A DNA stretch of 8,490 nt from Chthoniobacterales bacterium (GTDB lineage: Bacteria; Verrucomicrobiota; Verrucomicrobiae; Chthoniobacterales; UBA10450). Below, piece by piece: positions 1-5,689 of the stretch. Each line of letters starts with the position of its first letter. Positions within the stretch are counted from its first letter, which is position 1. The notes below the pieces were generated by a model, which was given only the letters and a program-made list of their open reading frames with translations, was not told the origin of the DNA and did no database searches. The stretch covers positions 5,759 to 14,248 of the forward strand of contig QHBL01000355.1 of NCBI GenBank assembly GCA_003244125.1, read 5' to 3'. Position numbers and translations under genes: made by a program.

Positions 1-110
1 GCGAAGAGGATGAAGCCGCCGATGACGATGATGCCGCAAAGCCCATCGGCTTGGGCACCGTCCATCCAGACCGGAAGGCGAAGGAGGTGACTCATTCGTG
101 GCTGGTCTAG
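1..110 (+). CDS. possible C-terminal end of an unrecognised acidic protein (partial)
   Basis: From base 3 an open frame runs to a TAG stop at 108-110. It encodes about 35 residues that begin with an acidic run (EEDEAADDDDAA) and end in a mixed tail closing with THSWLV. An acidic, low-complexity C-terminus is plausible for a real protein, and this gene would converge with pyrG. The evidence is thin: only the tail is inside the window and I recognise no family. The opposite strand is also open from an ATG at 95 to the window edge and would encode a short hydrophobic stretch. That alternative has no ribosome binding site and looks like the antisense reading of the acidic codons. Confidence 0.3.
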   Translation, partial: EEDEAADDDDAAKPIGLGTVHPDRKAKEVTHSWLV

Positions 111-280
111 CGGATGGGAGCAGCGCGGTCAACGGCGGGGAAGGGGAAAGGTGAGAGTTGAAAGCTGAGAGTGAACAACAAACGACGGAGGCGAATGCAG
201 AAGGCAAATGCAGAAGGCGGAAGGCGAAAAGAGGTTACACCTGGACTGTCGCGCGTATGAGGCGGAGACTTGCCGGAATG
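111..280. repeat. non-coding stretch with short purine-rich direct repeats
   Basis: This 170-base stretch lies between the possible plus-strand gene end and the pyrG stop. AATGCAGAAGGC occurs at 194-205 and 207-218, followed by a related GGAAGGCG at 219-226. TGAGAGT occurs at 152-158 and again at 166-172. The plus strand is strongly purine-biased from about 135 to 233. No convincing terminator is present: the only small hairpin, AGGT/ACCT at 232-242, has a four-base stem. It would lie downstream of pyrG on the minus strand, followed by CTTTTC. I see no gene here. Confidence 0.5.
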
Positions 281-1879
281 CTAGCCTTGGTGCGCCAGCG
301 CCGCCTGGATGAATCCGCGGAAGAGGGGATGCGGCTTATTCGGCCTGCTTTGGAATTCCGGATGGTACTGGCAGGCGAGGAAGTAAGGATGATCGCGGAG
401 CTCGACCAGCTCCGCGAGCGAGCCGTCGGGGGATGTGCCTGAAATCTCGAAACCTTTCTCCCGCATGCGATCGCGGTAATCCATGTTGAATTCATAGCGA
501 TGCCGGTGGCGTTCCAGCACCTCGTCGCTCCCGTAAACTTTCTGCGCCAATGTCCCAGGCTCGATCTTCGTCGGCCAGGTGCCGAGCCGCATACTTGCGC
601 CTTTATTCTGCACGCTTCGCTGCTCCTCGAGAAGGGAGATGACTGGATCAGGCGCGTCTTTGTCGAACTCAGTGCTGTTAGCCTGCTCGATGCCGCAGAC
701 GTTGCGCGCGAACTCGATCGTCGCCACCTGCATGCCGAGACAAAGGCCGAGGTAGGGCAGCTTGTTTTCGCGCGCGAACTTCGCCGCTTTGATTTTCCCT
801 TCGACGCCGCGCTCACCGAATCCGCCCGGAATGAGAATGCCGGCCACGTCTTTGAGATGGCCATCAACGCCATCGCGCAAGGCTTCGGCATCGACCAGTT
901 TCAGATCGATCCCGCAATCCTGGCTGGCGGCGGCGTGAGTTAACGACTCGTAGATTGATTTGTAAGCATCTTGCAAATCGATGTACTTGCCGACAACGGC
1001 GATCTTGACCCGCTTCTTGGGCGAGACAACGCGCTCGACAAATCGGCGCCAGTTCGTCAGATCGGGCGCGTTCGTTTGCAAACCGAGCAGCTTGCAAACG
1101 AGCGCATCGAGTCCTTCATCGTGGAACATCAAGGGCGCTTCGTAAATCGTGTGCTCGACGTCGCGCGCTTCGATGACAGCTTCGGGCGCGACGTTGCAAA
1201 ACATGGAGAGCTTCTGCCGCACTTCGGCATCGAGTGGCCGCTCCGTCCGGCACATCAATACCTGCGGCTGCAACCCGATCTCGCGCAATTTCGCGATGCT
1301 TTGCTGCGTCGGCTTCGTTTTTAGCTCACGCGCCGCTTTGATGTATGGCACGAGCGTGACGTGAATGTTGACAACGTTCGCCGCGCCGACTTCGAGAATG
1401 AATTGCCGGATCGCTTCGAGAAATGGCAGTCCTTCGATGTCGCCAGTCGTGCCGCCGACTTCGGTGATGACGACGTCGTATTTGGATTGATCCGAAAGCT
1501 CGCGGATGCGCGCCTTGATCACGTCGGTGACATGCGGGATGACCTGCACGGTTTTGCCGAGATAATCGCCGCGCCGCTCGTTGTTGAGAACCGACTCGTA
1601 AACCTGACCGCTGGTGAGATTGTTGTGCTTGGAAAGAACGCAGTTCGTGAACCGCTCGTAGTGCCCGAGGTCGAGATCGGTCTCGGCGCCATCGTTCAGC
1701 ACGTAAACTTCGCCGTGTTGAAAGGGATTCATCGTTCCGGGATCGACGTTGAGATACGGATCGAACTTCTGGAAGACGACGCGCAGCCCGCGTAGTTCAA
1801 GAAGCGTGCCGAGGGCAGCGGCGGCGAGACCCTTGCCGAGTGAGCTAATTACGCCGCCGGTGACGAAAATGTATTTCAT
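281..1879 (-). CDS. pyrG: CTP synthase (glutamine-hydrolysing)
   Basis: Converts UTP to CTP using ATP and ammonia taken from glutamine; cytoplasmic, last step of de novo pyrimidine nucleotide synthesis. The 532-residue product has normal family length and both domains. The N-terminal synthetase domain (about 1-265) starts [16 protein letters not shown], with the P-loop at 8-17, followed by [19 protein letters not shown] (40-58) and [12 protein letters not shown] (139-150). The C-terminal class I glutamine amidotransferase domain (about 291-530) has the oxyanion strand PGGFGERG (351-358), nucleophile Cys380 in GLCLGMQ, and His506/Glu508 in CQYHPEF. All catalytic residues are present, so it should be active. 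It is the last gene of the operon. Its ATG overlaps the kdsB stop (ATGA, 1876-1879), and a good ribosome binding site lies inside the kdsB end. Here it would feed CTP directly to CMP-Kdo synthesis. Confidence 0.98.
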   Translation of the reverse strand: MKYIFVTGGVISSLGKGLAAAALGTLLELRGLRVVFQKFDPYLNVDPGTMNPFQHGEVYVLNDGAETDLDLGHYERFTNCVLSKHNNLTSGQVYESVLNNERRGDYLGKTVQVIPHVTDVIKARIRELSDQSKYDVVITEVGGTTGDIEGLPFLEAIRQFILEVGAANVVNIHVTLVPYIKAARELKTKPTQQSIAKLREIGLQPQVLMCRTERPLDAEVRQKLSMFCNVAPEAVIEARDVEHTIYEAPLMFHDEGLDALVCKLLGLQTNAPDLTNWRRFVERVVSPKKRVKIAVVGKYIDLQDAYKSIYESLTHAAASQDCGIDLKLVDAEALRDGVDGHLKDVAGILIPGGFGERGVEGKIKAAKFARENKLPYLGLCLGMQVATIEFARNVCGIEQANSTEFDKDAPDPVISLLEEQRSVQNKGASMRLGTWPTKIEPGTLAQKVYGSDEVLERHRHRYEFNMDYRDRMREKGFEISGTSPDGSLAELVELRDHPYFLACQYHPEFQSRPNKPHPLFRGFIQAALAHQG

Positions 1880-2631
1880 CGGCGGCGGCTCCCTTCCTTG
1901 CGCCGGGTGAGCATTTTTTCGAGCGCGGCTGCGTCGGCCGGCCTGTCAATGCCTGGTGAACCGTGTTTCGTGACGAGCACATGAACAGTTACCCCATTCT
2001 CCAAGGCGCGCAATTGCTCGAGGGATTCGGCACGCTCCAGCGGCGAAGGTTTCCATTTCACCAATCGCACGAGCACTTCACGCCGAAAGCCGTAGATGCC
2101 CTGGTGTCGCAGGATTTTTGCGGGCGATTTCCGATCGCGCAGAAATGGAATGGGCGAGCGCGAGAAATAGAGTGCGTTGCCGGTCAGGTCTCGAACAACT
2201 TTTACCTGGTGCGGCGAATCGGCATCACCGGCGGTCTCGAATGGATGCGCGGCGGTGACCATTCCGATGAGAGAACTGCGTTCCAGAGTTAGGACGAGAC
2301 GGTCGATGAGCCGCGGATCAATCAGGGGCTCGTCGCCCTGCACGTTGATAATGATGGGAAAGCCTTTCGCACGCGCGGCGACTTCAGCGACGCGATCGGT
2401 GCCGCTTTGGTGCTTCGCTGAAGTGAGCGAAACTTCCGCGCCCCATTCGAACGCCGCTTCGGCGATGCGCATGTCATCGGTGGCGATGATCGCGCGATCG
2501 GTTTTGCGCGCGCGCGTGCAGCGTTCCCAGACGTGGCGTAGCAACGGTTTGCCCGCGATGACGTGGAGCGGTTTGCCAGGAAAGCGTGACGATTGCCACC
2601 GGGCGGGAATTACGAGGAGCGCTTTAGCCAC
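1876..2631 (-). CDS. kdsB: 3-deoxy-manno-octulosonate cytidylyltransferase (CMP-Kdo synthetase)
   Basis: Transfers CMP from CTP to Kdo, giving CMP-Kdo, the activated donor for attaching Kdo to lipid A; cytoplasmic. The 251-residue product has normal length. It shows the family motifs VIPARWQSSRFPGKPL (7-22, nucleotide-binding loop), ATDD (50-53), SGTDR (76-80), NVQGDEPLID (96-105, metal-binding Asp100), SRSPIPF (157-163), HQGIYGFRR (176-184), SPLERAESLEQLRALENG (196-213) and PGIDRPAD (226-233). The start codon is GTG at 2631-2629; the nearest upstream ATG (2636-2634) is out of frame. A GGA five bases before the GTG is the only ribosome-binding signal and lies in the end of a repeat element. 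It sits 46 bases after gmhB and overlaps pyrG, which makes its CTP substrate. The basic C-terminal end (RRKEGSRRR) looks like a tail outside the fold. Confidence 0.97.
   Translation of the reverse strand: MAKALLVIPARWQSSRFPGKPLHVIAGKPLLRHVWERCTRARKTDRAIIATDDMRIAEAAFEWGAEVSLTSAKHQSGTDRVAEVAARAKGFPIIINVQGDEPLIDPRLIDRLVLTLERSSLIGMVTAAHPFETAGDADSPHQVKVVRDLTGNALYFSRSPIPFLRDRKSPAKILRHQGIYGFRREVLVRLVKWKPSPLERAESLEQLRALENGVTVHVLVTKHGSPGIDRPADAAALEKMLTRRKEGSRRR
1889..1899 (-). promoter_or_regulatory. ribosome binding site of pyrG inside kdsB
   Basis: The minus strand reads AAGGAAGGGAG here, ending 9 bases before the pyrG ATG (1879-1877). It lies within the last codons of kdsB (KEGS), so pyrG translation is probably coupled to kdsB translation. 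This is the best Shine-Dalgarno site in the window. Confidence 0.6.
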
Positions 2632-2723
2632 GTCATTCCGACCGAAGTCGAGGAATCCCGTTGCGCAAGCTTAAAGGTTACGCGGCGGGACCACTCGACT
2701 TCGCTCCGCTGCGCGCGGGATGA
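2632..2723. repeat. inverted pair of a dispersed-type repeat spanning the gmhB end and gmhB-kdsB gap
   Basis: Two related arms face each other. Arm B, on the plus strand at 2633-2659, begins TCATTCCGACC and ends GAGGAATCCC. Arm A, on the minus strand from 2723 to 2687, begins TCATCCCG and ends GAGTGGTCCC. They share a perfect 10-base core, CGAAGTCGAG (2643-2652 and the complement of 2694-2703), and near-identical ends; arm A carries about 9-10 extra bases between its TCATCCCG end and the core. The 27 bases between the arms include the gmhB stop. The operon transcript could fold into a long imperfect hairpin here. The arm consensus (TCATyCCG ... GAAGTCGAG ... TCCC) resembles short intergenic repeats I recall from several bacterial phyla; that recollection was not checked. 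Confidence 0.65.
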
Positions 2724-3262
2724 TGAGGCGCGGCCAAGTTCGCGAGGATAATCTCCGTCGCTTCGACGAAATCGTCCGCCACCCAATCAGCCGAGCTGTC
2801 GGCGGTGTTCGTCTCGAATCCGGTGCGAACGCGAATCGTTTTGATGCCGGCGTTGTGACCGCAATGCACGTCAATCTCTTTGTCGCCGACAAAAATGGAG
2901 TGGCGGAGATCGACCTCGTGTTCGAGGGCGCCTTGCACAATCATTCCTGGCGCGGGCTTGCGGCAGTTCGATTCGATCCCCGGCGGATCGGGGCAGAAAT
3001 AAGTCGCATCGATCAGACCGTCGCCAACTTGTCGCACCACCTCGGCATGCACGGCGTCGTATTGCTCGCGTGTGAAATAGCCGCGGCCGATCCCGCTCTG
3101 GTTCGTGATCATGATCAGTTTGAAACCGCTGGCCTTCAGCTTTCGCAATGAATCACAGACGCCGGCAAAAACGTGAACGCTCTTCGGATCGCTGCAGTAA
3201 TTCACATCCTGCATGATGGTGCCGTCGCGATCGAAGAAAACCGCGGGCGTTTTCTCAGTCAT
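2678..3262 (-). CDS. gmhB: D-glycero-D-manno-heptose 1,7-bisphosphate 7-phosphatase (HAD family)
   Basis: Removes the 7-phosphate from heptose 1,7-bisphosphate in the ADP-heptose pathway for the LPS inner core; cytoplasmic. The 194-residue product has the complete HAD set: FFDRDGT with nucleophile Asp11 and acid/base Asp13, TNQSG (53-57), CRKPAPGM with motif III Lys102, and VGDKEID (125-131, metal-binding Asp127 and Asp131). The NQSGIGRGYFT run and the CRKPxPGM signature are typical of the GmhB/HisB-N group. The zinc motif of characterised GmhB enzymes (four ligands, Cys-x-His and Cys-x-Cys) is reduced to Cys90 and Cys100 on a short loop, with Asp92 in the usual His position. Its start overlaps the end of hldA by 8 bases. 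The last 13-15 residues (HHPARSGAKSSGP then AA) are encoded by arm A of the inverted repeat and are probably not part of the fold. A closely related sugar-phosphate phosphatase is possible, but the context favours GmhB. Confidence 0.93.
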   Translation of the reverse strand: MTEKTPAVFFDRDGTIMQDVNYCSDPKSVHVFAGVCDSLRKLKASGFKLIMITNQSGIGRGYFTREQYDAVHAEVVRQVGDGLIDATYFCPDPPGIESNCRKPAPGMIVQGALEHEVDLRHSIFVGDKEIDVHCGHNAGIKTIRVRTGFETNTADSSADWVADDFVEATEIILANLAAPHHPARSGAKSSGPAA

Positions 3263-4241
3263 TATTGGCGAAACTCTCGAGCAACTCCGCGCGTGTCACC
3301 GTCGCGGTGCCGAGTTTGCCGACGACAACGGCGCTGGCGTGGTTCGCGATTTCCGTCGCTTCCAGCGGCGTCGCGCCCGCGGTCAAGGCAAGCGTGAAGA
3401 GCGCGATGGCGGTGTCGCCCGCGCCTGAAACATCGAAGACCTGGCGCGCCCGCGTCGGCACACGATGCGGCTCTTCATCGCGCTGGAAAAGCATCATGCC
3501 CTGGTCGCCCAAGGTGATGAGAAGAAGTTCCGTCTCCCATTTCTTAAGCAACCGCCGCCCGACTTCCTCGATCGCGCCGTCGTTGGAATCATCGAGAATT
3601 CCGGCAGGGTGAAAAGCTTCGGTCCGGTTCGGCTTAACCACGGAAACGCCGCGCCAGGAAATGTCGTGTTTGGGATTGGGATCAACGGCGACAATCTTGT
3701 TCTTGGCCCGCGCCGCCGGCACGATCTGAGCCACCAACTCCTCCGCGAGAAATCCCTTGGCGTAATCTTCGAAGAGAATGGCATCGATCCGCGCTAGTTT
3801 TTTCTTCACCGCGGCGACGACGGATTGAATCTCGCGCGGTTTCGGTGGCACGATCTTTTCGCGATCGACGCGCACGACCTGCTGCTGCCGGGCGATGATG
3901 CGCGTTTTCACGATGGTGGCGAACTCAGGCAAAATCGCGCAGGCGGCGGTATCGATGTTTTCGCTCGCGAGCAAATCGAGCAACTGCTCGCCGCAGCGAT
4001 CGCGTCCGAGCATTCCCGAAACGGAAACATGATTAGTAAACTGGCGGAGGTTGCGCGCGACGTTGGCGGCGCCGCCGGGATAAAACGATTCGCCCGAGAC
4101 TTCCACCACCGGCACCGGCGCTTCCGGGGAAATGCGGCCAACTGTTCCCCAGACGAATTCGTCCAGCATGAGATCGCCGATGACGAGGACGCGCTGGCGG
4201 CGGGCGCGGTCAAGGATTTGGCGCAGTCGTTGCTGTTTCAT
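3255..4241 (-). CDS. hldA: D-glycero-beta-D-manno-heptose-7-phosphate kinase (stand-alone)
   Basis: Phosphorylates heptose 7-phosphate at C1 with ATP, giving the 1,7-bisphosphate that GmhB then uses; also called rfaE1. The 328-residue product is a PfkB/ribokinase-type sugar kinase. It has VIGDLMLDEFVWG (20-32) and GRISPEAPVPVVEV (35-48), the RfaE1 substrate-side signature; GGAANVARN (56-64); EDYAKGFL (158-165); VDPNPK (186-191); VKPNRTEA (202-209); and DVSGAGDTAIA (270-280), with catalytic base Asp276. The family's common bifunctional form (HldE) carries a second C-terminal nucleotidyltransferase domain. That domain is absent here: the protein ends after the kinase fold and the next gene begins at once. 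A separate HldC must therefore exist elsewhere. It is the first gene of the operon. No strong Shine-Dalgarno site precedes the ATG. Confidence 0.95.
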   Translation of the reverse strand: MKQQRLRQILDRARRQRVLVIGDLMLDEFVWGTVGRISPEAPVPVVEVSGESFYPGGAANVARNLRQFTNHVSVSGMLGRDRCGEQLLDLLASENIDTAACAILPEFATIVKTRIIARQQQVVRVDREKIVPPKPREIQSVVAAVKKKLARIDAILFEDYAKGFLAEELVAQIVPAARAKNKIVAVDPNPKHDISWRGVSVVKPNRTEAFHPAGILDDSNDGAIEEVGRRLLKKWETELLLITLGDQGMMLFQRDEEPHRVPTRARQVFDVSGAGDTAIALFTLALTAGATPLEATEIANHASAVVVGKLGTATVTRAELLESFANND

Positions 4242-4370
4242 AAGAATGCCGCCGCGACAAGGAGTTGGCGCGAATAAGTTGAGTCAAGCAAGATTTGAGC
4301 GAAGAACGCTTCTAATTAGTGTTTGCATAAATCCTGAATACGCGCTCGAAATCAACAGTCGAAGAGGCCG
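4242..4370. promoter_or_regulatory. divergent intergenic region with presumed promoters for both operons
   Basis: These 129 bases separate the minus-strand LPS operon from the plus-strand genes, so promoters in both directions must lie here or very close by. The stretch is more AT-rich than its surroundings in the middle (4270-4345) and contains the 8-base palindrome CTAATTAG (4312-4319). I found no convincing -35/-10 pair on either strand. On the minus strand, TTGATT near 4355 followed by ATTTAT about 17 bases later is the nearest match, and it is weak. No riboswitch or operator could be assigned. Confidence 0.4.
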
Positions 4371-5168
4371 ATGATTGGACTTTGTAAAATGAAGAAATGG
4401 GCGGGGTTTGCTCTGGTGGGCGTGGCTTTGAGCGCGCACGCCGCGCAGGCGCCGCAGCACATCGACGTGCGGCAAATGTCGAAAAAGGTGGAGGACGTCG
4501 TCGTGCCGCTGCCGAACGAGGTCTTCGGCGCGCTGAACAAGCTGGGCCCGGTGAACTGGAAGGAATTCGTGCGCACGGAAAAAGGCGCGAATTTCACTGA
4601 GCGGCCGCGGATTGCACTGCTGCTCGGGACAGTGATTGCCGATGGGTTTATCGCCGTGCAGGCGGAGGACGCGCCCGCGGTGAAAGACATCGGCCAGCGC
4701 GTCCTGGCGCTGGCGAAAGGGATCGGCGTTGGCAATTCCATTACGCCGCACGCGAAGGCGATCACGGAAGCGGCTGACAAGCGCAAATGGGACAACGTGC
4801 GGCTCGAGCTCGATCGCACCCAGAATAGCGTGCAACAGGCGATGAACGAAGTGCAGGACCAAAAGCTGGCGCAATTAGTCAGCCTGGGCGGCTGGTTGCG
4901 CGGGACGCAGGTGCTCACGTCGGTGGTGGCGAAACATTTCAGCAGCGAAGGCGCGGAGCTTTTGCATCAACCGGATCTGCTCGCCTATTTCGATGAGAAG
5001 CTCAACGGCATGCCGGAGTACAAGGTGCCGGTGGTCGCGAGCATCAAAGGCGCGCTCGGCGAAGTGCGCCCGCTGATTGAAGGGGGGAAAACGATTTCGC
5101 CCGATTCGGTGAAGAAGATCAACGAGATCACCACGCGGCTGGACGGTGAGATCGTGACTCGTCAATGA
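4371..5168 (+). CDS. exported protein of unknown function, mostly helical
   Basis: I do not recognise a family. The product is 265 residues from the ATG at 4371, or 259 from an in-frame ATG at 4389. The second start gives a cleaner signal peptide (MKKWAGFALVGVALSAHAAQA, cleavage likely after AHA or AQA), but GAGG lies only 3 bases before the first and nothing lies before the second, so the start is open. No lipobox cysteine follows the hydrophobic core, so a soluble periplasmic protein is likely. The mature part is rich in Ala, Lys, Glu, Gln and Val and reads as helix-forming: a segment around LALAKGIGVGNSITPHAKAITEAADKRK, one around LDRTQNSVQQAMNEVQDQKL, and a C-terminal part with many Lys/Glu and no catalytic signature. 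It overlaps the next gene by four bases, which suggests joint expression and perhaps joint function. Confidence 0.8.
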   Translation: MIGLCKMKKWAGFALVGVALSAHAAQAPQHIDVRQMSKKVEDVVVPLPNEVFGALNKLGPVNWKEFVRTEKGANFTERPRIALLLGTVIADGFIAVQAEDAPAVKDIGQRVLALAKGIGVGNSITPHAKAITEAADKRKWDNVRLELDRTQNSVQQAMNEVQDQKLAQLVSLGGWLRGTQVLTSVVAKHFSSEGAELLHQPDLLAYFDEKLNGMPEYKVPVVASIKGALGEVRPLIEGGKTISPDSVKKINEITTRLDGEIVTRQ

Positions 5169-5596
5169 AGAAGCTTCTCTTTGCTTTGGCCGCGGCGACT
5201 CTGCTGTTGCCAGCCAGCGCGGTGGCATCGGTCGATGATGCGCAGTCGTTCGCGCTGCAAGCGGCTGAGCCGTACGTGAAGGAAGGTTTTCAGGTGCGCG
5301 AAGATTACTGGGGCGGCGATCTCGGGGCAGGGGAGAAGAAGGCGGTGCGGCAGCAGTTATTTAAAGGAAACGAATACTGGTTCTGGATGGGGACGGAGGT
5401 GGAGCACGCGAAAATCTCGGTGCACATCTACGACTCGGAAGGGAAACTCGCCGAGCAACCCGACAGCTGGCAGAAAGGGCACTTCGCCGCGGCGCATGTC
5501 GTCCCGAATGCGACCGGCAGCTACTTCATCATCGTGACGGTGGAGGAGTCGCCGGAGGAGCGCACGCATTGGGCGTTGGTTTACGGTTTCCGTTGA
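5165..5596 (+). CDS. small exported protein of unknown function, beta-rich
   Basis: 143 residues beginning with a clear signal peptide (MKKLLFALAAATLLLPASAVAS, cleavage after ASA or AVA), so the mature protein of about 120 residues should be periplasmic. The mature part has alternating hydrophobic strands rich in aromatics: EYWFWMGTEV, KISVHIYDSEG, HFAAAHVVP, GSYFIIVTVEES and THWALVYGFR. This pattern (strand, acidic turn, GxY near the end) resembles the small beta-sandwich domains of the bacterial pre-peptidase C-terminal type. That is a resemblance by eye, not an assignment. No catalytic residues or cysteines are apparent. Its ATG overlaps the stop of the preceding exported protein (ATGA, 5165-5168), so the two are probably translated together. 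Confidence 0.82.
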   Translation: MKKLLFALAAATLLLPASAVASVDDAQSFALQAAEPYVKEGFQVREDYWGGDLGAGEKKAVRQQLFKGNEYWFWMGTEVEHAKISVHIYDSEGKLAEQPDSWQKGHFAAAHVVPNATGSYFIIVTVEESPEERTHWALVYGFR

Positions 5597-5610
5597 TGCA
5601 CGACCGATGT

Positions 5611-5682
5611 TTAACCGCAGAGGACGCAGAGTTCGCAGAGATTTTATTTGGACTCTGCGCCCTCTGCGATCTCTGCGGTTAA
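5611..5682. repeat. palindrome made of 9-base tandem repeats, upstream of phoH
   Basis: The left arm (5611-5640) starts TTAACCGCAGAG and the right arm (5653-5682) ends CTCTGCGGTTAA. They pair at 26 of 30 positions around a 12-base AT-rich centre. Within each arm CGCAGAG (or its complement CTCTGCG) occurs three times at a 9-base period: 5616, 5625 and 5634 on the left, 5653, 5662 and 5671 on the right. The mismatches fall only in the two variable spacer bases of each unit. The element fills 72 of the 93 bases between the two genes and ends 7 bases before the phoH start. No T-run follows, so it is not a standard rho-independent terminator. Its 12-base ends are perfect inverted repeats. Confidence 0.8.
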
Positions 5683-5689
5683 TTTCTGA

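Noticed and set aside
82..100. Strong Shine-Dalgarno-like AGGAGGTGA followed nine bases later by GTG
   Set aside because: The frame from that GTG closes after 18 codons and has no protein-like features; the sequence may be part of the codons of the possible upstream gene.
231..243. Possible terminator for pyrG (AGGT/ACCT hairpin followed by CTTTTC on the minus strand)
   Set aside because: The stem is only four bases with a three-base loop and the T-run is short and interrupted, too weak to call.
158..442. Open frame of 94 codons on the plus strand overlapping the end of pyrG
   Set aside because: It begins with TTG and no ribosome binding site, has a low-complexity composition, and more than half of it is antisense to the conserved pyrG C-terminus.
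500..943. 147-codon plus-strand open frame antisense to pyrG
   Set aside because: The opposite strand encodes the conserved glutamine amidotransferase domain; the frame is a GC-rich shadow without recognisable motifs.
2505..2518. Alternating GC run that could form left-handed DNA
   Set aside because: It encodes part of KdsB in frame, and similar short runs occur elsewhere in this GC-rich coding DNA (for example near 5720), so composition explains it.
4290..4340. Candidate -35/-10 promoter pairs in the divergent region
   Set aside because: Several TTG-beginning hexamers are present but none has a good -10 hexamer at 16-18 bases, so no specific promoter could be supported.
4284..4918. Two long minus-strand open frames (196 and 188 codons) antisense to the exported protein gene
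   Set aside because: Their products are rich in His/Arg or Ser/Arg as expected from antisense readings, and they lack motifs. The plus-strand frame has a signal peptide and a coupled downstream gene.
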